DNA of 64,000 nt from JAWLHU01 sp049325315 (lineage in GTDB: Bacteria > Bacillota > Sulfobacillia > Symbiobacteriales > Symbiobacteriaceae), in assembly GCA_049325315.1 (NCBI GenBank), contig JBMONB010000081.1:26960-90959 (forward strand). The letters are read 5' to 3'. Positions 32,519 to 40,570 of the stretch are shown here, piece after piece; the stretch's first letter is position 1, and each line of letters opens with the position of its first letter. The notes below the pieces were generated by a model that was not told the DNA's origin, ran no database searches, and saw only the letters and a list, made by a program, of their open reading frames with translations. Made by a program: the position numbers and the translations under genes.

Positions 32519-34029
32519 GCAGATCCCTCCCGGAAAGAGGCGGTGCGGCCCGTGGTGGGCGCCGTCCGCAGCCGGATGCCTGCCCACATGGCCAGGGCGG
32601 CCAGCAGGGTGAGGAGCAGGGCCAGGAGATGGGCGGTCGCCTGCTGCCCGGACTGCACCGCCGAGTAGATCGCCAGGGCGACGGTCTGGGTCCTGCCGGG
32701 GATATTCCCGGCGACCATCAGCGTGGCGCCGAACTCGCCCAGCGAGCGGGCGAAGGCCAGCAGCACGCCGGTCCAGACCCCGGGCCAGGCCAGCGGCAGG
32801 AAGAGATAGCGGAAGGCGGCCCACCGGTCGCAGCCGTCGATCTGCCCGGCCTCGTAAACCTCGTGTGGCACGCTCTCCAGGGCGCCCCGAGCCGCCTGCA
32901 CGAAGAGCGGCAGGCAGACCAGCGCCGACGCAAGTACCGCCGCCGTGGGGGTGAAGATCAGGGTGGAGCCCCAGAGGCGGCGGGTCACCTCGCCCACCGG
33001 CCCCTCCCGGCCGATCAGGAGCAGCAGGTAGTAGCCCACCACCGTGGGCGGGAGCGCCAGGGGCAGGTTGACGGCGATATCGAGCAGCCCGTGGCCCCGC
33101 CAGCCGGGGCGGGAGAGCGCCCAGGCCACGGGCAGTCCGCCGCCGAAGACCAGGGCGGTGGCGATCAGCGAGATCTTCAGGGAGATCCAGAGGTTCAGCC
33201 AGAGCGGGTCCATGGTGACGCCCCCTGTCTGCACGGCCTGCAGTTCAGCTGGCTGGAAGCCGTGTCGGGCCAGTATCTCACGCCCCTGGTCCGAGCGCAG
33301 GAAGGCGGCGAACCGCCCCGCCTGGGCGGCCTGCGGGGCATCCTTCAGCACGGCCATGGGGTAGACTACTGGGGGATGGCTGCCGGGCGGCGCCGGGGCG
33401 ACCACCTCGACCTCGGGCGCTGTGGCGGCATCGGTACCATAGACGATGCCGCCATCCACCTCGCCGGCGGCCACATACTGAATCACCTGGCGCACATCTT
33501 CGGCCAGCACCAGCCGTGGTTGGAGCGCTTCCCAGTGGCCCAGCGCCGTCAGCACCACCTGGCCGTACTGGCCCGCCGGGACGTGCTGCGGGTTGCCCAG
33601 GGCGATCCGCTTCGCCTGTGCCAGGGAGTCCCAGCTCTGAACCGGGCTGCCTGTCGTCCGGTTTCGGATCAGCACTACGGTGTTGCCAGCCAGGGGCTCC
33701 ACCGCCTCCCGCTCAACCAGCCCCCTGGCCACCAGGTCGTCCATGGGGCGGGCCGCCGCCGAGATAAAGAGGGCGACAGGCGCCCCCTGTTCAATCTGGC
33801 GGGCCAGCGCCCCGGAGGAGCCAAAGGTAAAGCGAATACGCACCGCCTGCTCCTGCGCTTCAAAGGCTCGCTGTGCCTCTTGCAGCGCATCTGTCATGGA
33901 GGCGGCGGCAGAGACCATCAGTTCCGCAGCGCCTTCCGGGGCGCTCCTGGACCTGGTCGGGACGCACCCGACCACCAGGGCTGCCAGCAGCAGGACGATG
34001 AGACTGACGATGGCTGAACGTGGCTTCAG
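32515..34029 (-). CDS. ModA-ModB fusion: molybdate-binding lipoprotein joined to ABC permease, probable CTG start
   Basis: A single 504-residue protein. Residues 1-24 form a lipoprotein signal ending VVGC, about 25-265 a ModA-type solute-binding domain (VSAAASMTDALQEA, FTFGSSGALARQIEQGAP), and 275-500 a ModB permease with several helices and the EAGQIDGCDRWAAFRYLFLP coupling motif. Binding protein and permease are normally separate. Start: the first conventional codon would cut off the signal; a CTG (complement 34029) 7 nt after GGAGGTG gives a perfect lipoprotein leader beginning KPR. No modC ATPase gene is adjacent. An extended -10 TGGTATACT (complement of 34068-34073 and flank) precedes it. 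Confidence 0.87.
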   Translation of the reverse strand: MKPRSAIVSLIVLLLAALVVGCVPTRSRSAPEGAAELMVSAAASMTDALQEAQRAFEAQEQAVRIRFTFGSSGALARQIEQGAPVALFISAAARPMDDLVARGLVEREAVEPLAGNTVVLIRNRTTGSPVQSWDSLAQAKRIALGNPQHVPAGQYGQVVLTALGHWEALQPRLVLAEDVRQVIQYVAAGEVDGGIVYGTDAATAPEVEVVAPAPPGSHPPVVYPMAVLKDAPQAAQAGRFAAFLRSDQGREILARHGFQPAELQAVQTGGVTMDPLWLNLWISLKISLIATALVFGGGLPVAWALSRPGWRGHGLLDIAVNLPLALPPTVVGYYLLLLIGREGPVGEVTRRLWGSTLIFTPTAAVLASALVCLPLFVQAARGALESVPHEVYEAGQIDGCDRWAAFRYLFLPLAWPGVWTGVLLAFARSLGEFGATLMVAGNIPGRTQTVALAIYSAVQSGQQATAHLLALLLTLLAALAMWAGIRLRTAPTTGRTASFREGSA

Positions 34030-34067
34030 CGGTGAACACCTCCGGTGAGAACGTTCCCTTTACCGCA

Positions 34068-34073
34068 AGTATA
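34068..34073 (-). promoter_or_regulatory. Extended -10 element of the modAB promoter
   Basis: Read on the minus strand, TGGTATACT gives TATACT with an extended TG. No good -35 is present at the right distance, as is common for extended -10 promoters or activator-dependent ones. Confidence 0.45.
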
Positions 34074-34146
34074 CCAGACAGAGCGCAAATGAACATGACA
34101 TGATCTGCCTCGGCTGAATACCCTAGATGGGAAGGTAGAGCACGGC

Positions 34147-34178
34147 AAAAAGGCCACCGGACAGCTGCCGGTGGCCTT
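34147..34178 (-). terminator. Terminator after the S51-like gene
   Basis: AAGGCCACCGG and CCGGTGGCCTT (34150-34178 overall, loop about 7 nt) form an 11-bp stem. Read on the minus strand it is followed by a run of T ending at 34147. It separates this gene from modAB. Confidence 0.8.
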
Positions 34179-34205
34179 CGTCTCCTGTCTGATCTTCCCC
34201 CGGTC

Positions 34206-35165
34206 TTACCGGGCGAGCGCCTCGCGCTTCTGGGGGGCGATCGTGCGGCGCAGCCGCAGGTTCATGCGGAAACCCTCGGTGAGCAGGTGGACCTTCAGGC
34301 CATTGGGAAGCTCTTCACCGCCGGCGGTCCGGTCACGGGGGTCGAGGAAGGTGACGCTGGCCTCGCCTAGCACCTTCGCCTCGCCTCCCTGAATCACCAG
34401 GGCAGAGCCGGAATCAAGCCCCGTGCCCAGGAGGTAGCAGCCATCGTCGGTGGTCATGGCCCGAGCCATGCGGCTAAAACGGGAGCACTGGGTAAAGGCG
34501 GTGTCGAGGAGCAGACCGGGCAGCAGACCCAGCCCTGCCGTCGCCTCTTCACCCTCACTGCCGGGGAAGACGCGGCTGCCCAGAATGGCGGCGCCGGCGT
34601 CGAGCCCGACGATCAGCTTCCCGACCTGAGCCATGTCGCGCAGGGTGACTGCCGCCAGGGTGGCCTGAAGCACCTGGAGCCCCTGGGCCGGGTTCTCCCC
34701 GCAGAGCACAACGGCGTCGTACTCGGCGAGCCGGGCGCACCACTGAGCGCTGGTCGCCTTCTCGCGGCTGTCGAGTTCGAACAGTTCCACCTTCTTCATG
34801 CCGAACCGGGTAAAGAGGCGCGACGCCTCCACCGATGTCGCTGCCGGATCGGACGTGGCCGCGACGGGAATGATCGCCATCTTGATGGAGCGGCCGCCCG
34901 CCAGGTGGATTGACTCCACCACGGCTTCATCGGGGACCGGCGTACCGCCCAGCAGCACCACAGGCCCAACGGGGAACTCTGCCATGCACAGGGCCAACGC
35001 ATCATCGGCGCGCAACTCTGGCCGCAGCACCCGCTGCCTCTCCCGGGCCCGCTCCGCCCGGTGACGGGTGAACCATCCCAATAGGCCGCCTGGAGGCACC
35101 ACAATGGATTTGATCAGGTTCGAGGAGAGTTCTGAGGTAATGGAACCCAATCGTTCAAGGTTCAC
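34206..35165 (-). CDS. Cyanophycinase/peptidase S51-like protein, catalytic residues lost
   Basis: A 319-residue protein whose last 250 residues follow the S51 family layout: VVLLGGTPVPDEAVVESI, a Rossmann-like core and VGLDAGAAILGS (near 210). The family nucleophile motif GxSAGA reads GLDAGA, so Ser is replaced by Asp. The usual DxHF reads DTAF and the late GIDE reads GLDS. All three catalytic positions are therefore altered and the protein is probably a non-hydrolytic homologue. The start is GTG at complement 35165, 7 nt after AAGGTGGTGA. Residues 1-70 are basic and not part of the family. Confidence 0.75.
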   Translation of the reverse strand: MNLERLGSITSELSSNLIKSIVVPPGGLLGWFTRHRAERARERQRVLRPELRADDALALCMAEFPVGPVVLLGGTPVPDEAVVESIHLAGGRSIKMAIIPVAATSDPAATSVEASRLFTRFGMKKVELFELDSREKATSAQWCARLAEYDAVVLCGENPAQGLQVLQATLAAVTLRDMAQVGKLIVGLDAGAAILGSRVFPGSEGEEATAGLGLLPGLLLDTAFTQCSRFSRMARAMTTDDGCYLLGTGLDSGSALVIQGGEAKVLGEASVTFLDPRDRTAGGEELPNGLKVHLLTEGFRMNLRLRRTIAPQKREALAR

Positions 35166-35295
35166 CGAACATTCACCACCTTGGGGCCAACAAAGAATCG
35201 GAAGCCACGCCGGCCCAAAAGGGGCCGACATGCTCTAAATCTATTTCGCTCGTCTGGACAAATTCCTGCTTACCGCAACGCGAACGGGTCGTGAT

Positions 35296-36210
35296 TTACC
35301 GAAATAGGAATCTTCGACCGTCCTCATATCGCACACCCACCTGCTGCTGCTCGATCAGGTAGGTCAGATGGGCCGAGATGGCGGCCCGGTCCAGGAAGTA
35401 CTGCGGCTCGCTGGCCAACCGTTTCCCGAGCGCTTCCACAACCTGGTAAAGCAACTCCTCCAGGGAGAGTGACTCCTTTAAGGCGGTAAGAATCGCTTCC
35501 TGGATACGGGTAATCGCCGCCCGATTTTCGGCAAGGATCGCCGGGAGCGGGTCCTCCCCCCCTGTCGCACGGTCGATCAGGGCGCCGTGACCGGGGAGGA
35601 TCCATCGCTCAGAGCGAACAGCGAGCCGCTCGAGGCTGCTGAGATATTCTGCCACATTCACCAGAAAAATAATCGGATGCTTGGCGATCACCTCGGGCTT
35701 GAAAAGCCCATCGGCGGCCAGGAGGACGCCATCCACCGCGATGGCCACCTGGTCGAGCGCATGGCCCGGCGTCGGGAGCAGCTCGAGCTCTATCCCCGAC
35801 CCGCCTGGCGTCCAGCGGCCGGCGGGCAGCGGCTCCACCTGCTCGGTAGGCTCGGCCCGCAGGAACTTGGTCTGCAGCCCGGCGTGCGGCCAGGCGCCAC
35901 CATAGAGGCCCACGGGCTCCAGTTCGGGCCATCGGATAAACGGGATCTCCCGGGCCGGGGCGTAGACCCGGGGATTGTATCGCCGGATCAGGTCAGCGTT
36001 GCCGCCGATGTGGTCGGCATGGGAATGGGTGTTGATGATCGTTGCAAGATGATGACCGCGCTCCAGGAAGGGGCGGAGCGCTTTGCGGGCGGCGTGGGAG
36101 TCGAGGCCGGAGTCGACCAGGATCAGCCCCTTCTCCTCCCCTACAATGATCCCGAAATTGACCCCGCCCTCCCAGACGTGGACTCGTTCGGTTAGCTGCG
36201 TCAGGCTCAT
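35296..36210 (-). CDS. MBL-fold metallo-hydrolase
   Basis: Metallo-beta-lactamase-fold hydrolase of 304 residues. The zinc motif THSHADHIGG lies near residue 62, the next ligand is in LPTPGHALDQ (near 147), then AADG (near 164) and PGHG (near 206). The C-terminal 80 residues form a helical, winged-helix-like domain of the type seen in glyoxalase II-like and LACTB2-like members. GGGAGTGA precedes the ATG (complement 36210). It starts 4 bp after the stop of the FtsA-like gene, so the two form an operon. The substrate is unknown. Confidence 0.87.
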   Translation of the reverse strand: MSLTQLTERVHVWEGGVNFGIIVGEEKGLILVDSGLDSHAARKALRPFLERGHHLATIINTHSHADHIGGNADLIRRYNPRVYAPAREIPFIRWPELEPVGLYGGAWPHAGLQTKFLRAEPTEQVEPLPAGRWTPGGSGIELELLPTPGHALDQVAIAVDGVLLAADGLFKPEVIAKHPIIFLVNVAEYLSSLERLAVRSERWILPGHGALIDRATGGEDPLPAILAENRAAITRIQEAILTALKESLSLEELLYQVVEALGKRLASEPQYFLDRAAISAHLTYLIEQQQVGVRYEDGRRFLFR

Positions 36211-36214
36211 CGGC

Positions 36215-38359
36215 TCACTCCCATCGAATCTCTGCGACGTCCCCATCCTTCAATGGGGTGGTAAATTCGGCGTCTGCGCCGTTGAGCCGCATCACCAGGT
36301 TCGACTTGCCAGGGGGCGGTGTCGGGGTGATATTGGCCATGGGCAGGAGGCTGGCAAAGATCGGGTCTGCACCGGTGCGGGTCAGGGCGATGGCATCGTT
36401 GTCGGTCAGGGGCTCGTCGGGCTCGACCTTCATGCCGTTGCGGGAAAGCTCGGCGCCGGTGTGCAGCTCGAAGAGCCGGCCGTTGACGGTGATGCGGATC
36501 GCTGTGGCCTGATCCAGCAGCGTGGCGGCCACCTCCCGAAGGGTGAGCGGGCCGAGGGTGGTTACCTCCAGCCGGTCGCCGCTGCGCAGGGGCGTCTCGG
36601 GAGCGGCCTCGGCGCCGTTCAGGCGGATCCGGTAGCGGGGCCGCTGTGCCGACTGGGTCTTTCCGTCCAGGGAGTAGCGGATCGTCTGCAGGGCCGATGG
36701 ATCCTCAAAGCCCAGGTGCAGGAGCGCATCCTCCACGGTCTTGATCGCCCGGATCACCACCACGTCGTTGTCCTTGAGCTCGTGATCCGCCCCGACCACC
36801 ACGCCATTGACGGTGATCAGCGGCGACAGGTCCTGCGGCGCCCCGTTGACGGTGAGCGTCATCCGCTCCAGCACCTGGGGGGCCAGGTCTCGCACTGCGG
36901 CCCGCCCCGGTTCGCCCTGGGTGCCGGGCTCCACCCGGATCTTGTCGCGGTGGGTGACCGGGGTCTCCAGGCTGGCCGGCTCGCCGTTGAGCGTGATCCG
37001 GGCGGGCCTGCCGAAGGTGCCCCGCACCAGCCGGAGCTGCCCGTTAATGGTGACGGTGAAGCCCTTGCCGATCTGCCCCTGCAGGTCGCGAATGGCGATG
37101 CCGGCGGCCAACAGGGCGTCGGCGACGGTCAGCATGGAGGGATGGAAGAGCCGGACACCCCGGCCGTTCACGTGCAGGTAGACAAAGCCGAGAGTCGACC
37201 GGTCTCGGGCAGCCACGGCGATGCCGATGGGCGTGACGGCGTCGGGGCCGTTGAGCAGGCTTTTGGCGCCCTCAACCCCAGCGATGGCGTCACGGCCGCG
37301 CACGGCGACCCGCTGCTCCACCAGGCCCACCGCCCGGGCCAGCTCGGCCGGCAGGCCGGTGGTGAGGCTGCCGCCGCCCACCAGCAGGATCGCCTGGGGC
37401 GGCTGGCCGCCGTTCAGGTTGAGGATGCGCTGGGCGATCTGCTCCGCCAGCCGCCTCGCCGCCGGCTGAATCGCCTCCACCAGTTGCTCGGTCTTGACGG
37501 TGTAGCGCTGGCCCAAAATGTCCTGGAAGGTGACGGAGCCGCCCTTGGTGATGCGGCGCTTCACCTCTTCGCCCACATTGAAGTCCAGCAGGTATGCCTC
37601 CGAGAGCGCCTCGGTGATCTCATCGCCCGCCATGGGCACCATGTCGTAGGCGATGACCGAGCGATTGGCGGTGATCGCAATGTCCGAGGTGCCGGCGCCG
37701 ATATCGACCAGCGCCAGGTTCAGGTGGCGCATCGACTGCGGCACGGCGACGGTCAGGGCGGCGATGGGTTCTAATGTGAGCGCCGTCATCTCCAAGCCAT
37801 TGCGCTGGAGCACCGCCAGCAGGGAATCGACCACGCCCCGGGGCAGGAAGGTGGCGATCACGTCGACCTGCGCGAGGTTGCCCCGCTGGCCCACCAGGTT
37901 GCCGATGGGCAGACCGTCGAGCCTGGCGCCCATCACCGAATGGCCCACGTAGTGGTAATCCTCCGGCTCCTCCCCCTCCCGGAGCAGCTGCGCCAGGGTT
38001 CCCTGGGCCGACTGGACCGCCTCTAGCTCCAGGGAGAAGACCTCTTCGTGGGTCAGCTCGGTCAGGCCGGAGAGCTCCCGCACCGCCGTGCCCTTGATCG
38101 TCCGCAGGGCGCGGCCGGCCGCCGCCACCGAGGCCTCGGTCAGCGGAGCCCCGGCCTTGGCGGAGAGCTTCTCCACGATTCGGGCCACCACCTGGGCGAC
38201 CTCGACCACATCGTGGATCTGGCCGTCGAGCATGGAGCGGGTTGCATGCTCGATCTTCTCCGCCGCCATGATCTTCAGCCCCTTCGGGCCGGGGGTTGTC
38301 AGCAGCCCGACTACCTTTCGGGTGCCGATATCCAACGAGAGGGCAAGACGTTCGGACAC
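36215..38359 (-). CDS. Large FtsA/PilM-like ATPase-fold protein with C-terminal repeats
   Basis: A 714-residue actin-superfamily protein. Residues 1-390 follow the FtsA layout: SLDIGTRKVVGLL at the start (phosphate 1), an SHS2-like insertion, LALVDIGAGTSDIAI (near 218, phosphate 2) and ILLVGGGSLTTGLP (near 330, adenosine). The C-terminal 320 residues are unusual: about five copies of a 35-80-residue unit containing a strand-NG-turn and then PLxxGDxIxV, resembling a beta-grasp fold. No membrane-binding amphipathic helix is obvious at the end. The start is GTG at complement 38359, after AAGGAGG. It is distinct from canonical FtsA (no ftsZ nearby); Clostridia carry related long proteins of unknown role. 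Confidence 0.8.
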   Translation of the reverse strand: MSERLALSLDIGTRKVVGLLTTPGPKGLKIMAAEKIEHATRSMLDGQIHDVVEVAQVVARIVEKLSAKAGAPLTEASVAAAGRALRTIKGTAVRELSGLTELTHEEVFSLELEAVQSAQGTLAQLLREGEEPEDYHYVGHSVMGARLDGLPIGNLVGQRGNLAQVDVIATFLPRGVVDSLLAVLQRNGLEMTALTLEPIAALTVAVPQSMRHLNLALVDIGAGTSDIAITANRSVIAYDMVPMAGDEITEALSEAYLLDFNVGEEVKRRITKGGSVTFQDILGQRYTVKTEQLVEAIQPAARRLAEQIAQRILNLNGGQPPQAILLVGGGSLTTGLPAELARAVGLVEQRVAVRGRDAIAGVEGAKSLLNGPDAVTPIGIAVAARDRSTLGFVYLHVNGRGVRLFHPSMLTVADALLAAGIAIRDLQGQIGKGFTVTINGQLRLVRGTFGRPARITLNGEPASLETPVTHRDKIRVEPGTQGEPGRAAVRDLAPQVLERMTLTVNGAPQDLSPLITVNGVVVGADHELKDNDVVVIRAIKTVEDALLHLGFEDPSALQTIRYSLDGKTQSAQRPRYRIRLNGAEAAPETPLRSGDRLEVTTLGPLTLREVAATLLDQATAIRITVNGRLFELHTGAELSRNGMKVEPDEPLTDNDAIALTRTGADPIFASLLPMANITPTPPPGKSNLVMRLNGADAEFTTPLKDGDVAEIRWE

Positions 38360-38386
38360 GCGGCAGAACCTCCTTACGGAACCGTC

Positions 38387-39388
38387 TCAGGCGGGAGGCT
38401 GGCGGAGCCAGCCCACCAGCCGGCCGGTCACCTCCCGGGTCAGTCCCCGGTCGGCGAAGAGCAGAATGTGCCCGGCGGGCCGGCGGATGCGGGGCGGCTC
38501 CCCCCAGCGCTCCCAAAAGGCCTCCTGGAACTGGGCGTTGACCACCCGGTCCCAGTCGGCGGTGACAAACAGAATGCGATCGGAGCGCACCGCCGGCCTG
38601 TAGGAGGACGGGGCGACTCCGGCAAAGAGCTGATGCAGGTCAGAGGGCTTCACCCCGTGGACCTGGAGCACCTCCCGGATCTCACGGGTGGAGCGCAGGT
38701 CGGCGATGGTGTCGCCGGGGTTGTCCAGCGGCTCCATGAGCACCACCCCGGCCAGGTTCTCGACCTGGGTGGCGGCCAGGCCGGCGATGCAGCCGCCGAG
38801 GCTGGTGCCCCAGAGGCCGGCGGGGCGCCCGGTATGGCTGGTGAGCCAGCGGATAAGGGCGATCAGGTCCAGCGCCCCCTGAAGCGCTGCCTCCTGGGAT
38901 CCCTGCAGGTCGGGGCTGAAGAACCCCTCGCCCGAGGTGCGCCCGGGCGCCTTGCGGCTCAGGTGGTAGGGCAGGTCGATCAGCGCCACGCTGACCCCTG
39001 CCTCCAGCAGCCCACGGGCATGGCGCTCCTGGAACGGACCGTAGTCGTAGGGTGGGGTCGCTCCGGTTGCGTAGCCGGGCACAACCACCACCCACGGGGC
39101 GTCGGGGGCGGCGTGGAGCAGGCGCCCCCTGACCCGCCGATTGTGGGCCGGGCCGCCTTCAAACGGACTGGGAAAGGTAAAGCCCTGGCTCATGAAGGAC
39201 CGCCACCGGCCCTCATCGGTCAGCTCGGGCGCCACCGGCTCCAATGACCGGGCCAGGTCGGTCAGGACCGTAGGTGGGAGCGCCCGGGCCGGTCGGTAGG
39301 GCGGCAGCCGCCGGCGATAGCCAGGGGCCATCGCCTTGAGCAAGGGCATCATGGCATCGTCTAAGAGGTCGCTGATCCATCTGCGCAA
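38387..39388 (-). CDS. Alpha/beta hydrolase
   Basis: A 333-residue alpha/beta-hydrolase fold protein. Key points are VVVPGYATGATP (oxyanion region, near 100), the nucleophile elbow GLWGTSLGGC (Ser near 195) and a late FVTADWDRVV and AGHILLF, which supply Asp and His. A helical N-terminal extension of about 90 residues precedes the fold. The TTG start (complement 39388) lies about 12 nt from GGGAGG, so the exact start is uncertain. It is separated by 28 bp from the FtsA-like gene on the same strand. The natural ester or amide substrate is unknown. Confidence 0.83.
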   Translation of the reverse strand: MRRWISDLLDDAMMPLLKAMAPGYRRRLPPYRPARALPPTVLTDLARSLEPVAPELTDEGRWRSFMSQGFTFPSPFEGGPAHNRRVRGRLLHAAPDAPWVVVVPGYATGATPPYDYGPFQERHARGLLEAGVSVALIDLPYHLSRKAPGRTSGEGFFSPDLQGSQEAALQGALDLIALIRWLTSHTGRPAGLWGTSLGGCIAGLAATQVENLAGVVLMEPLDNPGDTIADLRSTREIREVLQVHGVKPSDLHQLFAGVAPSSYRPAVRSDRILFVTADWDRVVNAQFQEAFWERWGEPPRIRRPAGHILLFADRGLTREVTGRLVGWLRQPPA

Positions 39389-39418
39389 GGGAACGGTTCG
39401 CCTCCCGGAGAGCGGCCG

Positions 39419-39751
39419 CTAGAGCTCCTCGCCGGATTCCCGGGCGATGGCCGCCAGCCGCTGGAGCTTGGCGAGAACCTCCTGGGTGGAGCCCTCGCCG
39501 GTATAGATGATCGGGCTGGACTCGAAACGGTCGAGGAAACCCAACAACTCCTCGGACCGCTCCAAAATAGTCTGGAGGGCTGCCTGGGTATCCTGGTTGA
39601 TGGTGGTCATGTCTCCCTGACGGACACGGGCCTGCTCAATGGCCATGCGCTCGCTCTGGCTCATGGAGAGCAGCCGCTTCAACCACTGTGCGCTCTTTAG
39701 AATCTCGGCCAGGTCCTCCCGCATCGAACCCACTTCAAGAAAATGCGTCAT
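39419..39751 (-). CDS. Hypothetical small helical protein
   Basis: About 110 residues, polar and helical (MREDLAEILKSAQWL near the start, then QARVRQGD and a C-terminal LQRLAAIARESGEEL), with coiled-coil character and no membrane segment. The ATG at complement 39751 is taken; ATG 39724 is an alternative, and neither has a strong ribosome site. It lies upstream of the alpha/beta hydrolase on the same strand and divergent from the SASP gene. No family recognised. Confidence 0.6.
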   Translation of the reverse strand: MTHFLEVGSMREDLAEILKSAQWLKRLLSMSQSERMAIEQARVRQGDMTTINQDTQAALQTILERSEELLGFLDRFESSPIIYTGEGSTQEVLAKLQRLAAIARESGEEL

Positions 39752-39944
39752 CGTCGGCACCCGCTTACTAGATTTTGTCCGGAAATGCGCAGAACCCGCA
39801 TCAGAGAACGTACTTGGGCGGTCCGGTTCGCCATGCGAAACCTCCGCTGTCCGGTCGCGTCTGGTTCTGCACGGGCAGTGAGGAAATTCCTGACAAGGAT
39901 TCGACATTCGACTAGCCTGTTCCTTCAGAGATCGACTTTCTTCA

Positions 39945-39973
39945 TGATCTGCCTCGGATTGCTAGACATAATC
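39945..39973 (+). promoter_or_regulatory. Weak sigma-G/F-like promoter of the SASP gene
   Basis: CATAATC (39967-39973) fits the forespore -10 pattern CATNNTA except at the last base. A partial -35, TGATCT, lies at 39945-39950 with a 16-bp spacer. Expected from the gene's function, but the match is only moderate. The rest of 39752-40025 shows no further feature. Confidence 0.3.
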
Positions 39974-40025
39974 GTGCGGCAGCGGGCCGACACTAACGGT
40001 GTAAAACCGAAGGAGGTGGTGTTTT

Positions 40026-40256
40026 GTGGCTCAGTTCACGCCCACCGGCCGAGTTTTACCGCATGAGCTCCTGGACCGGTTCAAATGGGAGATCGCCGAG
40101 CAAGACGGTCTCACCGAGCAGATTGTTCAGCTAGGCTGGCCCGGGATGACCTCACGCGACTGTGGACACATTGGAGGCCGCATTGGCGGACGCATGGTCA
40201 AGGTCATGCTGAAGTACGCCGAGCAGGCCCTGGCTGACGGCTCCGCTCTCCAGTAG
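40026..40256 (+). CDS. Alpha/beta-type small acid-soluble spore protein
   Basis: A 76-residue DNA-binding protein of the spore core. It shows the two family signatures: the germination-protease site FKWEIAEQDGL (about 19-29) and the DNA-binding stretch GHIGGRIGGRMVKVM (about 48-62). Compared with Bacillus SASPs the first half is divergent. GTG 40026 follows AAGGAGGTGGTG. Monocistronic and presumably forespore-expressed. Such proteins coat and protect spore DNA and are degraded on germination. Confidence 0.88.
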   Translation: MAQFTPTGRVLPHELLDRFKWEIAEQDGLTEQIVQLGWPGMTSRDCGHIGGRIGGRMVKVMLKYAEQALADGSALQ

Positions 40257-40303
40257 CGGAGCGCAAACCAGGTGAGGGGCGCGCACCTCACCGATAAGAT
40301 AAA

Positions 40304-40332
40304 GCAGGCCGGCAGTTCAGCTGCCGGCCTGC
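40304..40332 (+). terminator. Strong hairpin after the SASP gene
   Basis: GCAGGCCGGCAG (40304-40315) pairs perfectly with CTGCCGGCCTGC (40321-40332) around a 5-nt loop. There is no T-tract, so it may act as an mRNA-stabilising stem or a weak terminator. A smaller hairpin, GGTGAGG with CCTCACC, lies just upstream (about 40271-40292). Confidence 0.55.
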
Positions 40333-40353
40333 CGTGCTAGGAGGGCAAGCCGT

Positions 40354-40533
40354 TTGGCGAAAGAGGATCGCGTGGGTAGACCCACCCCTTCCTGGGTCGG
40401 ACGGGAGTTGGAGGCGGCCTATCGGGCCGGCCGGCTGGCGACCCAGTTTGACCGGCCGGCCCCTGCCAGGACGCGGCCCCGTGGGGACGGAGCGGCCAGG
40501 GGACCGGCCGAGGCGGACGCCTGGCACCACTAG
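40354..40533 (+). CDS. Candidate small basic protein (59 residues)
   Basis: TTG 40354 lies 8 nt after AGGAGGG (40339-40345) and opens a 59-codon frame ending in TAG at 40531. The product begins MAKEDRVGRPTPSWVGRELE and has an Arg/Ala/Pro-rich tail. It fills most of the gap between the SASP gene and the convergent TPR gene. No homologue recognised; support comes only from the ribosome site and location. Confidence 0.35.
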   Translation: MAKEDRVGRPTPSWVGRELEAAYRAGRLATQFDRPAPARTRPRGDGAARGPAEADAWHH

Positions 40534-40570
40534 CGCCAAGGGAATCAGGGACCGGGCGCCTGGCAGCGGA

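Noticed and set aside
34099..34113. CATGATCTGCCTCGG also found near 39943-39957
   Set aside because: A single shared 15-mer is expected by chance in 64 kb, and the two sites lie in unrelated contexts.
36215..38359. Calling this gene ftsA
   Set aside because: The protein is far longer than FtsA, has a repeat tail instead of the membrane helix, and there is no ftsZ beside it.
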